From contig NZ_QLOE01000004.1 of the NCBI RefSeq assembly GCF_003264935.1, positions 100,978-164,977 on the forward strand: 64,000 nucleotides of DNA, read 5' to 3'. The position numbers and the translations under genes are program-made. This DNA is from Methanothermobacter tenebrarum. Its GTDB lineage: Archaea > Methanobacteriota > Methanobacteria > Methanobacteriales > DSM-23052. A model generated the notes under the pieces. The model did no database searches. It saw only the letters and a list, made by a program, of their open reading frames with translations, and was not told the DNA's origin. Positions 31,809 through 40,866 of the stretch are shown here, one piece after another (position 1 is the stretch's first letter; each line of letters starts with the position of its first letter).

Positions 31809-32547
31809 TTAATATTTTTTCATGATTTCTTTTAATTCTCTGATTTCATTTTGAAGTTTGTCTATCTTTTTTTCTATGAATTTTATTCTATCTTGTAGTT
31901 CTTTTTCTTCTTCTGGGTTTTTAACAAACCATGATGCTAGTGATGCTGTTAAAAACCCAGAAGAAGGTTATCCCTACAAACATTAAAAGAATTGTTATAA
32001 GTTTACCATAGAATGTTATGGGGGCTATTATAACTTCTCCCGCCATTGTAGTTGTTATGGCGTGCCAGAGGGAATCTGCAAGGCTCTTGAGAGATGGATT
32101 AACACCCCATTCTGTGCTGTAGAATAGGAGTGTGCCGCAGAACATGGCGAATAAGAGTATCCCAATCGCCTGGTCCATATGTGTTTCAAGGAGGAATTTG
32201 AACAAGCCCTTGAGATACTTTCGAAAGAGTGCTAAAATTTTCAGGAGGCGTAATAGTCTGATAAGCCTTGTAAACCTGAAAATCCTAAAGTAATAAATGG
32301 GTATGAATGCTAGTATATCAGTCCAGTTCTCTTTGATAAAAACCCATTTATCCTTTTCCATTCTAATATTATAGAGAAATTCTATGAACAATATTACACA
32401 GAGCAAAAAGTCGAAAATGTTAATGGAATATATTAATACTGGACTACTCGGATAAAATGATATATAGGTTATAGCAATTATGTCAATCAATATAAGGACA
32501 TTCAGGGTCAGTTCTTTATATTTTAGTTTTTTTTTTGATTTGATGAC
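31809..32547 (-). pseudogene. Voltage-gated-type ion channel with a frameshift near its end
   Basis: The main frame shows S1-like LNVLILIDIIAITYISF, an arginine-rich S4 (IFRFTRLIRLLRLLKILALFR) and a pore region (LWHAITTTMAGEVI) followed by S6. The expected selectivity sequence TVGYG is replaced by TTMAGEV. The frame then stops, but a second frame continues ASLASWFVKNPEEEKELQDR into a coiled coil ending EIMKKY. Joining needs one fewer T in the run at 31,951-31,955. No ATG precedes S1: an in-frame GTC/ATC lies ten bases after GGGGGG, and TTG 32,490 falls inside S1. It is either a recently broken channel or an assembly indel. Confidence 0.7.
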
Positions 32548-32583
32548 AAAATTAGAACCCCCCTACAGATAAGATCACAGTTT

Positions 32584-33615
32584 TTAAGTTTTTATTATCC
32601 CTATACCATCCTTGATTTGGATTTTCACATTTGAATATGATTCGAGCTCTTCTAGGAATGTGTTGGCATTCTCCACATCCATCAGATAAGGATAATAGCC
32701 TATGATATTTATAGGATAAATATGGACGATAGAACTGTTACCTTTAATCGTTACAATTATTATCATAGATCTTTTCGTCTCAGGGTTTTGCATGTCAAAC
32801 ACGCAATTTCCAAGACTATAAAAGATTAGATGGCCTTTATATTCTTCTATACTACCTGAGACGTGGGGATGATGTCCAATTACCATGAATGCGCCTTCAT
32901 CAATACATTTATGTGATATGTTCTTTTGTAGCTCATTTGGAGTGTGACGGTATTCATTCCCATAATGGAACTCACAGATAATATAATCGGCCCCGGCCTT
33001 TTTAGCATTATCTATGGCAGATTTTATATGATCCCATGATATTGGAGCGAAACCCGGCCTGTTTTTGGTTGTGGGTGGCATATAATGTTCATCTGCGAAT
33101 TCTGATGCTTGTATGATAGCTATCTTTTTTCCTTTCACGTCTATTATGAGGGGTTTGTAGGCTTCTGTTATATTAGGGCCTGCGCCCACATACATTATAC
33201 CACTTGCCTCCAAGTTTTTTATGGTGTCATTGAGGCCTTCTTCCCCGTAGTCCATGAGATGATTGTTTGCGAGGCATGCGACGTCAACTCCAGCGTCTTT
33301 GAGTAATTTTGTAAACTGTGGATCTGCTTTGAATGTTATCAGTTTATCTCTTTGGTTTGTTGATGTAGTGATGGGCGATTCTAGGTTTATCACGGTTAGA
33401 TCGGCCCCATTGGTTAAGTTGATCACATTCTTGAATGGTTGCGGATCATCATATAAAACTGCGTTAACATTTCTCCCTAGCATCACATCCCCAGTAAAAG
33501 TGATGTTAATAGGTTTTTCCGGCTCAGACACCTTATCCTTTGGATTTGTGACATTAAAATATGACAAGGCAATGATTAAAAGGACAACAAACACTATGAT
33601 TATGTTTTTTCTCAT
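32584..33615 (-). CDS. CapA-family (poly-gamma-glutamate synthesis-like) protein
   Basis: The start at MRKNIIIVFVVLLIIALSYF is preferred to a start eight codons earlier, because a TATA box (GTTTATATTG, about 33,638-33,648) places the transcript start right there. A single N-terminal anchor is followed by a calcineurin-like metallophosphatase fold of the CapA type: ITFTGDVMLGRNV, NLESPIT, LANNHLMDYG, CEFHYGNEY, IGHHPHV, YSLGNCVFD. CapA proteins help make or anchor poly-gamma-glutamate capsules; archaeal members are uncharacterised. No capB/C-like partner is next to it. Confidence 0.88.
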   Translation of the reverse strand: MRKNIIIVFVVLLIIALSYFNVTNPKDKVSEPEKPINITFTGDVMLGRNVNAVLYDDPQPFKNVINLTNGADLTVINLESPITTSTNQRDKLITFKADPQFTKLLKDAGVDVACLANNHLMDYGEEGLNDTIKNLEASGIMYVGAGPNITEAYKPLIIDVKGKKIAIIQASEFADEHYMPPTTKNRPGFAPISWDHIKSAIDNAKKAGADYIICEFHYGNEYRHTPNELQKNISHKCIDEGAFMVIGHHPHVSGSIEEYKGHLIFYSLGNCVFDMQNPETKRSMIIIVTIKGNSSIVHIYPINIIGYYPYLMDVENANTFLEELESYSNVKIQIKDGIGIIKT

Positions 33616-33830
33616 AATTTCATGTTTTACAATGTTCAATATAAACCTTTATTCAAAGAAATTGAATAGGGTGAACACCCCCCTAAAATCCTAATTTATA
33701 GATTTTTATAACTGGGAGTATCCATCCCCGATCATTTATTATCCTTTTTTTTGGAGATGCAAAAAAGTATATGTATGAGATAAATAATATTTTGTAATAT
33801 AATATTATTTTATAAGGGGGTGTTTTACAG

Positions 33831-34256
33831 TTGGTATTTAAAGATCGGTTCAATGAAAGAGAATGGTTAACTCTACAAGCAGCTCCCATTTGGGTTTTTG
33901 AAATCGTGGCCATAGCTGATGGTAGAATTGATGAAAGAGAATTAGAAGAAGTGTTAAATCAATCAAAGAATGTGATAGAATATTCCAATGGATTTACTTA
34001 TGAAGTTTTCAAGGATCATGTTGCCACTGTAATGAATAACAACCTTGAATTCAGAAATTTACTAAAAAAGAACCCCTTAGAAGGCCTTAAAATAGTCTCA
34101 GATTTGTTAGGGAGAGTGAAACATTCTGAGGCTCAAAATTTCAAGAAAGTATTATTAAAGATGGCGATAAAAGTCGCTGAATCTTCAAATGGGGTTGATA
34201 AAAATGAAGAAAGAGCCATTGCAATAGTAATGGGAATACTCGATGGCATATTATAA
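33831..34256 (+). CDS. TerB-like helical protein
   Basis: The 141-residue all-helical protein contains IVAIADGRIDERELEEVLN and a second acidic loop VAESSNGVDKNEERAIAIVMGIL, the paired metal-binding-type loops typical of TerB/DjlA-N domains. It starts TTG behind AGGGGGTG, with an AT-rich TATA region (TAATATTATTTTATAA) upstream. TerB domains occur in envelope-stress and tellurite modules, but no other ter genes are nearby. Confidence 0.65.
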   Translation: MVFKDRFNEREWLTLQAAPIWVFEIVAIADGRIDERELEEVLNQSKNVIEYSNGFTYEVFKDHVATVMNNNLEFRNLLKKNPLEGLKIVSDLLGRVKHSEAQNFKKVLLKMAIKVAESSNGVDKNEERAIAIVMGILDGIL

Positions 34257-34643
34257 ATTTACACAAAATTTATTTATTCTCAAAGCATTACCAACATCCC
34301 AAAGGGCAACTATAAAATCCCAAACACTTTATTTTTTTGTCCACAAATTCCCGTTCACATAATCCCAGGTTAGGATGAATTATCTTCTTCATGATTTAGT
34401 TGCTAAGAGAAACCACCAAGCATAGGAACGGGCTTTCATTTGGTTAAAAAGGATTCAGAGGCCCCATTGTTGAATGGTTACAATGGGGGGGTTTGTTCCA
34501 CAAAATAGGAAACTCCACATCACAAGTGGTAAACTGGTTCATCAAAAAATTTTATATGTTAAAAGGGGAAAATAATATAAAGTTTTTTTTGGGTTAAAAT
34601 GCTTGCATATTGGAAATCAAGAAATTGAAACAACATAATCTGT
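34257..34643 (+). other. Gap without a recognisable gene
   Basis: About 390 bases between the TerB-like and PsbP-like genes have stops in all frames and no tRNA-like cloverleaf that I can see. AAAATAATATAAAG near 34,569 is a probable TATA box for the next gene. Confidence 0.4.
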
Positions 34644-34659
34644 GGAGGGTTTAATATAA

Positions 34660-35271
34660 GTCAAGCCTAAAATCGGGAAATTTAAGAAGATTTTTATCTC
34701 AACAGTTATAGTTTTCATAATTGCCTTTATATTTCCAAGTTTATTTCATGTTCATCCAAATTCGCATAATATCGTTTCTAATAATACTACTCCGGCAATC
34801 CCTTACAGGACATATGCCGATAATGGGATCACTTTTAGATATCCTGCGGATTGGAAACCTATAAAGGACCTTCATAGTCCCAGTAGGTGGGGGTACCCTC
34901 CAGATCCCATCGTAGCTTTTTATGATCCTAGTGACAATCGCACTGAAGCTGATATTAAAACCTATTTTTACATCAAAAAGTTAAATGTAAGATCTCTTGA
35001 TGAGCAACTCAGTCGATATAGAAGAGATATTGCGGAGATTGGGCAAACTGAAGTTTCAGAGCGAAACATTACAATAAATGGTATGCGGGCTGTGGAGCTT
35101 ATTAAAACATGGTATGCTGACGGGATACAATATCAGGCTTTAACTGTGCACATTGAGGCCGTCCCAGGATCCGAGTATTATAGAATAGGATGCGTCACGC
35201 CACTCAGTGAGTATAATGAGACACTACCTAAATTCAAATTAGTGATAAACAGCTTTAAATTGTTAAAATGA
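34660..35271 (+). CDS. PsbP-related anchored protein with a non-standard start
   Basis: The open frame gives about 203 residues: VKPKIGKFKK, a hydrophobic anchor (IFISTVIVFIIAFIFPSLF), a linker, then a PsbP-like domain (DNGITFRYPADWKPIKD ... INGMRAVELIKTWYADGIQYQ ... KFKLVINSF). No ATG, GTG or TTG occurs in frame before 35,083, which is deep in the domain. GGAGG lies at 34,644-34,648 and the first possible codon after the upstream stop is GTC at 34,660. PsbP-like secreted proteins are common in Methanobacteriales and have unknown roles. Confidence 0.65.
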   Translation, partial: VKPKIGKFKKIFISTVIVFIIAFIFPSLFHVHPNSHNIVSNNTTPAIPYRTYADNGITFRYPADWKPIKDLHSPSRWGYPPDPIVAFYDPSDNRTEADIKTYFYIKKLNVRSLDEQLSRYRRDIAEIGQTEVSERNITINGMRAVELIKTWYADGIQYQALTVHIEAVPGSEYYRIGCVTPLSEYNETLPKFKLVINSFKLLK

Positions 35272-35386
35272 ACCATTTCCAAGGGGATATTAAACTTGTG
35301 TGAATACAGAAAAGAATCTTTAAAATAAAATTTTATGGAGGGATTATAATGCCCTCCTATGGATACCCCATGATTATTTCTCTTTT

Positions 35387-36358
35387 TTAGGCGTAATATG
35401 TTGCGATGATTTGACTTACACTCGCACAAGTGGTGTAATATGGTTTACTCCCGTATTTTCTGGTAACTAGAGATGGGTCAAAGTTTATCCATTTGCCATT
35501 TATTGATACTTGTACCCATCGGTGATTACTTGCTTCTACTGATGCTCCTTGCACTATTCTGACAGTGTATCCATTGTCGTGTAATACTTTTGCCGTCCAA
35601 GCGGATAGGCCCCAACAGTCTCCAAGCCCAGTTCTTTCAACTCCTTCTGCTGTGGTGGCTGCTCCATACTGGTGGTTCAAGTTTTTATTGATATATTTTG
35701 CTAGGATTTGTAGACCTTCGATCCCCTGTAACCCGTTTAATTGGCCATTCCCGAAGGTTGTGGTTCCATTTCCTCCATTGCCGCTAATAGTACTTGGTAC
35801 TGTTACGTAGTTTGGTAGTCTTTTGTTGGTTTTTTGGAAGTCCATGATCTTGGAGAAGATGTAGATTAGTGTTTCGTATTTTATTTGTCCTATTGATGTG
35901 CTGACGTTACCTGGTGCTCTGCCAGTTGAATCTACGATACTTTTTATATTTAATGCCAAGTTAGTGTATTCCTTTTTTGTTAAAGTTCCACCTCTTGTTG
36001 TCCCATTAGAGTTTAAAGGTGCTTGCACATCTTTAAGTGGGATTGCTGCTGCTGAACCTTGACTGGTCTGCACAACATCTGTAGTTAGAAGGTATAGAAA
36101 TTGGGGCATTGTAACTTGTTCATTTTTAATAGTCACATAATTTGGTAATTTATGGTTGGCGTCACAAAAGTTCTTCACTTTAGTTGCCGCATCATTCACC
36201 TCATTTGGCGTGTAGGTTATCTGAGAACTTACTTGCGACGTTACCTGTGAATCTAATGTGGTCGAATTGTTACTGGTTGCAGCGGAAACGTCGCTGACAT
36301 TTAAAACCAATGCTATACCAAGGAGTAATAGCATTGGGAATATCCATTTTCGCTTAAT
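35387..36358 (-). CDS. Pseudomurein-targeted transglutaminase-like cysteine peptidase
   Basis: A signal segment (KWIFPMLLLLGIALVLNVSDVSAA) is followed by two pseudomurein-binding repeats (about LPNYVTIKNEQVTMPQFLYLLTT and RLPNYVTVPS). A transglutaminase-like domain follows with Cys in GLGDCWGLSAW, His in SNHRWVQV and Asp in INFDPSL, as in the endoisopeptidases PeiW/PeiP that cut pseudomurein. It is probably a cell-wall remodelling or lysis enzyme. The longest frame starts 38 codons earlier, but that segment contains the TATA box. GGAGG followed by seven bases leads to ATT at 36,358, my chosen start. Confidence 0.8.
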   Translation of the reverse strand: MKRKWIFPMLLLLGIALVLNVSDVSAATSNNSTTLDSQVTSQVSSQITYTPNEVNDAATKVKNFCDANHKLPNYVTIKNEQVTMPQFLYLLTTDVVQTSQGSAAAIPLKDVQAPLNSNGTTRGGTLTKKEYTNLALNIKSIVDSTGRAPGNVSTSIGQIKYETLIYIFSKIMDFQKTNKRLPNYVTVPSTISGNGGNGTTTFGNGQLNGLQGIEGLQILAKYINKNLNHQYGAATTAEGVERTGLGDCWGLSAWTAKVLHDNGYTVRIVQGASVEASNHRWVQVSINGKWINFDPSLVTRKYGSKPYYTTCASVSQIIATYYA

Positions 36359-36426
36359 TTTACCGCCTCCATATCCTATTAATATAGGACTGTTATTTTT
36401 TTGTATGAGTACATAGTCGCATGGAT

Positions 36427-36446
36427 ATAGTATATAAATGTTTTGG
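36427..36446 (-). promoter_or_regulatory. TATA box of the pseudomurein peptidase gene
   Basis: On the minus strand CATTTATATACTATATCC fits an archaeal TATA box. A start about 25 bases on (near 36,405) lies inside the longest reading frame, so the ATG at 36,472 cannot be on the mRNA. The GGAGG at 36,366-36,370 remains as the ribosome site. Confidence 0.6.
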
Positions 36447-36472
36447 TTTTTTTCTGGGAAAAAAACGACCAT

Positions 36473-37273
36473 AAAACCTTTTTTAGGATTTAAAGGGCGC
36501 TGAAAAGTCCATTATATAATATTTTTGGGATAGGTTCTCTTCGTGGCGATTTTTGATAATGGGGGTGGTTTGGATTATCATTTTCCTAAAAGAACCTTTA
36601 TAGATAGTTTAACACTGATCTAACCATCTATTCATCCATCAAAGCAAGGATATCAAAACTCTATTATAAAAAAGTAGGGATATCAGGTACTCAATATGCA
36701 TTTAAAAAATTATAAGACCGATAAAGATAATTTAAAGATCATAGATTACCTTAGCCAAATTTTAAAAGTATAAACCACATAATTCCAGTCTACCACTATA
36801 ATTGCTCATGATTTTAAATACTTGAGTGACTCTTAATTGCTCCTATGAAGAAGTCTATCGTCCATTAAAATAAATTTTAATCCCCCTACTGTAGTACTTG
36901 TAGATAAAAACACGAATGGGGGGAAGCTTCCACTTGAGTTTATGAAGGGTTCTAAATATTACAAGGGGGGAGCCCCCACATTTAATAATGATTACTTATG
37001 CACCATGGAATGGATCTGGTATTTTGCGAAATGAGTACTCTATGGATGTTTTTGTAGATTACATTGTATAGGATGGAGTGTACTGCTTCTATTATTTCAA
37101 TTATTGGGCTCATCATCGTTTTCTATATAGGATCATTTAGGGTGTCATTAATAACCAAGAGTCCATTGTTTTATTGTTCTGTTTGCTTGACATACTATCT
37201 TCAACTAAGGTTTCAACTTAGGGGTACGATTTTCTAAAATCTATCCGTTTAAAAACCGGTAGACTATCCTGAT
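36473..37273 (+). other. Long gap with a possible decayed coding segment
   Basis: About 800 bases lack a full gene. Around 36,885-37,033 the plus strand has an open stretch reading PTVVLVDKNTNGGKLPLEF and, further on, NNDYLCTMEWIWYFAK before a stop. It looks protein-like but has no start or recognisable family. I see no tRNA, CRISPR or IS end here. Confidence 0.35.
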
Positions 37274-37305
37274 ATGGGGGGAGATTTTCCTTATAATCCC
37301 CCCAT
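37274..37305 (-). terminator. Perfect 9-bp hairpin downstream of the 52-residue gene
   Basis: ATGGGGGGA and TCCCCCCAT pair perfectly around a 14-base AT-rich loop, 25 bases beyond the stop of the minus-strand small gene. A GC stem this strong in an AT-rich gap is a likely transcription end or RNA-stability element. Confidence 0.5.
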
Positions 37306-37329
37306 CTTCATCGGGATGACCAGTTTAAT

Positions 37330-37488
37330 TTAGTCGGATTTGGAGGCAAGTTCTTCGAGAACTTCCTTGGGGAGTTTTTTGGCTATGCTTAACTTTGTGG
37401 GGCATCTTCCAAGTTTTATATTCCTTTCTTTCGCCGCTTTTTTAAGATCGACAAGTTTAACTTTTTTAACAAGTTCCTCTAACTCCAT
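37330..37488 (-). CDS. Small 52-residue protein
   Basis: Reads MELEELVKKVKLVDLKKAAK, then RNIKLGRCPTKLSIAKKLPK and a tail EVLEELASKSD. GGTGGAG lies directly upstream, a TATA-like TTTTATATAATATTT sits about 15 bases before that, and a strong hairpin follows the stop, so it is probably a real monocistronic gene. It is basic, helical, with one cysteine. I do not recognise a family. Confidence 0.6.
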   Translation of the reverse strand: MELEELVKKVKLVDLKKAAKERNIKLGRCPTKLSIAKKLPKEVLEELASKSD

Positions 37489-37515
37489 ATTACTCCACCC
37501 TCAAATATTATATAA

Positions 37516-38021
37516 AATAATGTGATATTTAATTTTTTAGCCCCATCCAATCTTTTACTTGGGGTGAAAAAGTTTCCCTGAAAATGTTATCAAATGATAT
37601 CATCCCTTCCTTAATAACTCTCCTAAATTTCTTCCGCGGAAGCTGTTATCCCTTCATATCCGTAACTAAAGAGATAATATCCTTTGGGACTTGTAAACTC
37701 CCCTCAACGGATGCCGATTTTTACATGGAGTGCAAGATTAGAAGTTGGAAAAATTTTTTACCACCCTTAAGGTTTGTGGGACTGAAAGAAACTTGAAAGC
37801 GCAAAATTGCACAGAACATGAGGCCAAAAAATTGGGAGAAAAAAAAAGCTTGGGTTGAATATGCAACCTTGTTGCAAAGGTTCACAGCATTTAATTGAAT
37901 ATTTTCATCCATGCGGCAATGGCAGCCCAAAGCTTATTTGAGAAAGAAAGGAGACTATTCCAAAAAGCTCACCCCCCAATTTTCCCATGTTATATGACCT
38001 TAATGAAAGGCTGTTTTAACT
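37516..38021 (+). other. Gap without a supported gene
   Basis: About 500 bases. The stretch 37,800-37,960 has short protein-like pieces in shifting frames but no start, domain or repeat that I can support. It may be a relic. Confidence 0.3.
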
Positions 38022-38528
38022 TCAAACCTTTGGAAGTGAAGAGTCAAATATGTTCGAGGCACCTGTACAGTTGATTGTTGCCTTTAGAGAATTGCTAGTA
38101 ATTTTTTCTATGATAATGGTTATAGTGCTTGGTTCTTTACCAGGGGCTTCTGCTCTGATTTCAATTTCCATTGGAGCCTCAACAGGTACCTCATAATTGA
38201 AACTGCCATCTGGATTGAGATTTACAACTTCTCCGTTTATTGTAACAGTTGCATTCGGATCTGAAACAACCTCTATTTTTATTATGCTAGTCTTTATGAC
38301 ATCTGAAGTATTCCAATATGCTTCTAGTCTAGTCGCATCTGGGTTAAATTCAGATTCTGTTACATTTATATCCTTATCCATACCATTTGTCATATCCCCA
38401 TTTGTCCCTGTGTCTATACAACCAGAAAATGACACTACAAAAAAAATCATTACCATACAACTTAAAGGAAACCAAAATAGAAGAGTTAATTCCATATACT
38501 TCAAATTAGGGGTCTCCATACGTATCAT
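38022..38528 (-). CDS. Lipoprotein-like secreted protein
   Basis: The 168-residue protein has a hydrophobic N-terminus ending in a lipobox-like FFVVSFSGC, then an acidic Thr/Asn-rich linker and a beta-rich domain with PDGSFNYEVPVEAPMEIEI and ATINCTG. The pattern suggests a surface-attached Ig-like or carboxypeptidase-regulatory-like domain. AGGTGG precedes the start. It is downstream of, and in the same direction as, the TM2 gene. Confidence 0.6.
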   Translation of the reverse strand: MIRMETPNLKYMELTLLFWFPLSCMVMIFFVVSFSGCIDTGTNGDMTNGMDKDINVTESEFNPDATRLEAYWNTSDVIKTSIIKIEVVSDPNATVTINGEVVNLNPDGSFNYEVPVEAPMEIEIRAEAPGKEPSTITIIIEKITSNSLKATINCTGASNIFDSSLPKV

Positions 38529-38574
38529 TCATAAAAGAACCACCTGGAAAAAAGAAAGGAGTGTTTATGCGCCC

Positions 38575-38898
38575 TTAAACTACTTTTTCTCCACTATTGA
38601 TCTTTTTAGCTGTGTTATATGCATCATATATTCCATATATCCAAAGTATTGGTGTCGTGACAAAACCTATAATTAAGAAAATCAAAAGCACTGATATAGC
38701 ATATACGATCATCAAGAGGATCCCTTTAGCTATTTCACCATTATAGATTTGGCCTAGACCAACCCAGAGCGCTGATAATACCGCTGCGAGCCCTGGATTT
38801 TTCGCTGTGTATCCTGATTGTCTCACACCACATTTAGGACATATTTCGGCCTTTTCATCTATTTCAGCCCCACAATTCGAACAATATTTAGTGCTCAT
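38575..38898 (-). CDS. Zinc-ribbon plus TM2-domain membrane protein
   Basis: The 107-residue protein begins YCSNCGAEIDEKAEICPKCGVRQ, a double CxxC zinc ribbon. A TM2-like pair of helices follows: NPGLAAVLSALWVGLGQIYNGEIAKGILLMIVYAI and FVTTPILWIYGIYDAYNTAKK. The function of TM2 proteins is unknown. It is one of many zinc-ribbon-headed membrane proteins in this window. Confidence 0.85.
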   Translation of the reverse strand: MSTKYCSNCGAEIDEKAEICPKCGVRQSGYTAKNPGLAAVLSALWVGLGQIYNGEIAKGILLMIVYAISVLLIFLIIGFVTTPILWIYGIYDAYNTAKKINSGEKVV

Positions 38899-39065
38899 CC
38901 TAATCCCTCTTTGCCTTTAATTTCTTTATAATCATGCTTGTAATATATATCTTATTGTACAATTTTACAGCTGGATTTGAAAACAGTAGAAAGGTAACAC
39001 TTTAGGGTAAATTTCGGGGATCAAAAAAGTCAAGGGGATAGTGGATAAAAAGAGAAAAATGCCAT

Positions 39066-40847
39066 CTACTGTGGAATCACTTCTTTGCGGATCCCTACAG
39101 TCTCCATTATAATGGTTTTGATGAATTTTTTGAGTTTTTCTTCATTTTTTCTGTTGTTGGGATTTAGTGGGAATGCTCCGATGGATGGTATTTCGTTTAT
39201 GTCTTCCTTGAAAACTATTTTTTGGTTGCCGGGGTAGAGTATGTAGGCGCCGATGCTGTGTAATATGGCGTCCTTGTAGGTGTGCATTTTGTAAATGTCA
39301 CCGGCTTCGTATTTTCTTTTATATTCTTCTTCCAAGTCTCTTTCTTTAATTTCGGAGTCGTTATAAAAGTTTCTTGTTATTTTTGATCGGTATTTGGCGT
39401 CAAAGTGTATGAAATAGGTGCATTCATCAATGTCGACGAGAATAGAATAATCTGGTATGAAAGGTAGGGAATAGGATCTGCATCTTGTTTCACCCGCAAA
39501 CTTCCGATTATAAGATAACTTAATGATAATAGTGTCTGTTGGCATTTTTAATGCGAATTTGAGCATGGATTCATAACCACGTCTAATTTTAACCCTCCAT
39601 TTACCAATTTTAAAAACATCAAGTGGATTTACACGCTCTCCTGTGATATCTTCCAATATCCTTATAAGTTTGAAATAGCACCAGTATTCGTATAATTCAC
39701 TGAGCCTTTTCTCAAAACCCCTAAAACTTTCTTCGAACTCCTTCCATGCGAAACGCAACGAAAGCTCCAGGATAAAAAAGTATCTTAGGATGTCTCGGTA
39801 ACCATCACGTTTCTGTAAAACCTGCGAATTAAGAGGAAGATACTCAACAGCACCCACATCCTTTAACCAATCAAATGAAAGCTGATAATCCACCTCATCC
39901 AAAAAAAATTTCAAAGAATCTCTTATATAACCCTCTGGCGAGTCTTCAAGGAGCTTTAAAATGAGATCTTCAAGTGATTCAAGAAAATATTTATAAAAGC
40001 GATTCTCAGAGGTGTCAGGAGTCTCCTCCAAACAAACCTGGGGCAAATTCCTAATTTCACCCTCTGCACTGATACCTGTAGGCTCTGATACTGTTCTTGG
40101 AAGTTCCCCAATATCTATATTTGATGCCAGCGCCACAGGCACAAAATCAACCTCACGTTTAAGCCTAGTATAAAAATTCCTATTAATATACTCAGCGGCC
40201 GAAGGAAGATTCTCGGGCCTGAAAATATACTCTAAGATGATGAAATCTTCATAGAACGTTTTTGCTTTGGAGCTGTCAACTACAAAACTTTGGAATGTGG
40301 GTGAATCTGCTTCAAGTATGAGTGATGATATCTCATCTGATAAGTCAGCTAGCATCCTAGGATAGTCATCATAGTAACTGATTTTCCTTGACCTCACCTC
40401 AACTGGTATAGATTCTCTACCCAGACTTGTCTTGATATCAAGAAACGTTTTACCCACATAACTTTTGAAATCTAGGAATCCTGCAACAATATTATCTCCA
40501 AGTTCAAAATTTAATTTTTCGAATGTAGACTTCCCAGAGGACACTATAAATGGGAGAAGTTCAAATTTGTCTTCTTCACTTTCAAATAAAACGTGGTATT
40601 TTATATTTTCTAGTAGCATGATCTCGTTGAGATTTTCAAAATAGGGACAATATTCTATGGGTTCAAGGCCGGGTCTTTCAACCTCTGGCACATTAATCAA
40701 CCTAACCTCATAACCATTTACCTTAACTATCTTATCAGACTGGTTATGTGTCTGAAATTTTTTCGGCGAATCTTTTATGTAATCTTTTTCGCCTGCTTTT
40801 ATTCTTAGGGTTCCTCCATGAAACTTTATTCGGAGCTCTTGGTCCAT
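39066..40847 (-). CDS. DUF2357 nuclease, McrC-like partner
   Basis: The 593-residue protein has a DUF2357 beta-rich middle region and a C-terminal PD-(D/E)xK-like nuclease core: FIPDYSILVDID (Asp near residue 466) and FIHFDAKYRS (Asp/Lys near 482). This is how McrC-type nucleases of McrBC-like type IV restriction systems look. It lies 19 bases after the McrB-like gene, so both form an operon. The N-terminal 150 residues probably contact the AAA hexamer. Cleavage of modified foreign DNA is inferred. Confidence 0.82.
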   Translation of the reverse strand: MDQELRIKFHGGTLRIKAGEKDYIKDSPKKFQTHNQSDKIVKVNGYEVRLINVPEVERPGLEPIEYCPYFENLNEIMLLENIKYHVLFESEEDKFELLPFIVSSGKSTFEKLNFELGDNIVAGFLDFKSYVGKTFLDIKTSLGRESIPVEVRSRKISYYDDYPRMLADLSDEISSLILEADSPTFQSFVVDSSKAKTFYEDFIILEYIFRPENLPSAAEYINRNFYTRLKREVDFVPVALASNIDIGELPRTVSEPTGISAEGEIRNLPQVCLEETPDTSENRFYKYFLESLEDLILKLLEDSPEGYIRDSLKFFLDEVDYQLSFDWLKDVGAVEYLPLNSQVLQKRDGYRDILRYFFILELSLRFAWKEFEESFRGFEKRLSELYEYWCYFKLIRILEDITGERVNPLDVFKIGKWRVKIRRGYESMLKFALKMPTDTIIIKLSYNRKFAGETRCRSYSLPFIPDYSILVDIDECTYFIHFDAKYRSKITRNFYNDSEIKERDLEEEYKRKYEAGDIYKMHTYKDAILHSIGAYILYPGNQKIVFKEDINEIPSIGAFPLNPNNRKNEEKLKKFIKTIIMETVGIRKEVIPQ

Positions 40848-40866
40848 TTTATGGTCCTCTGCGGTG

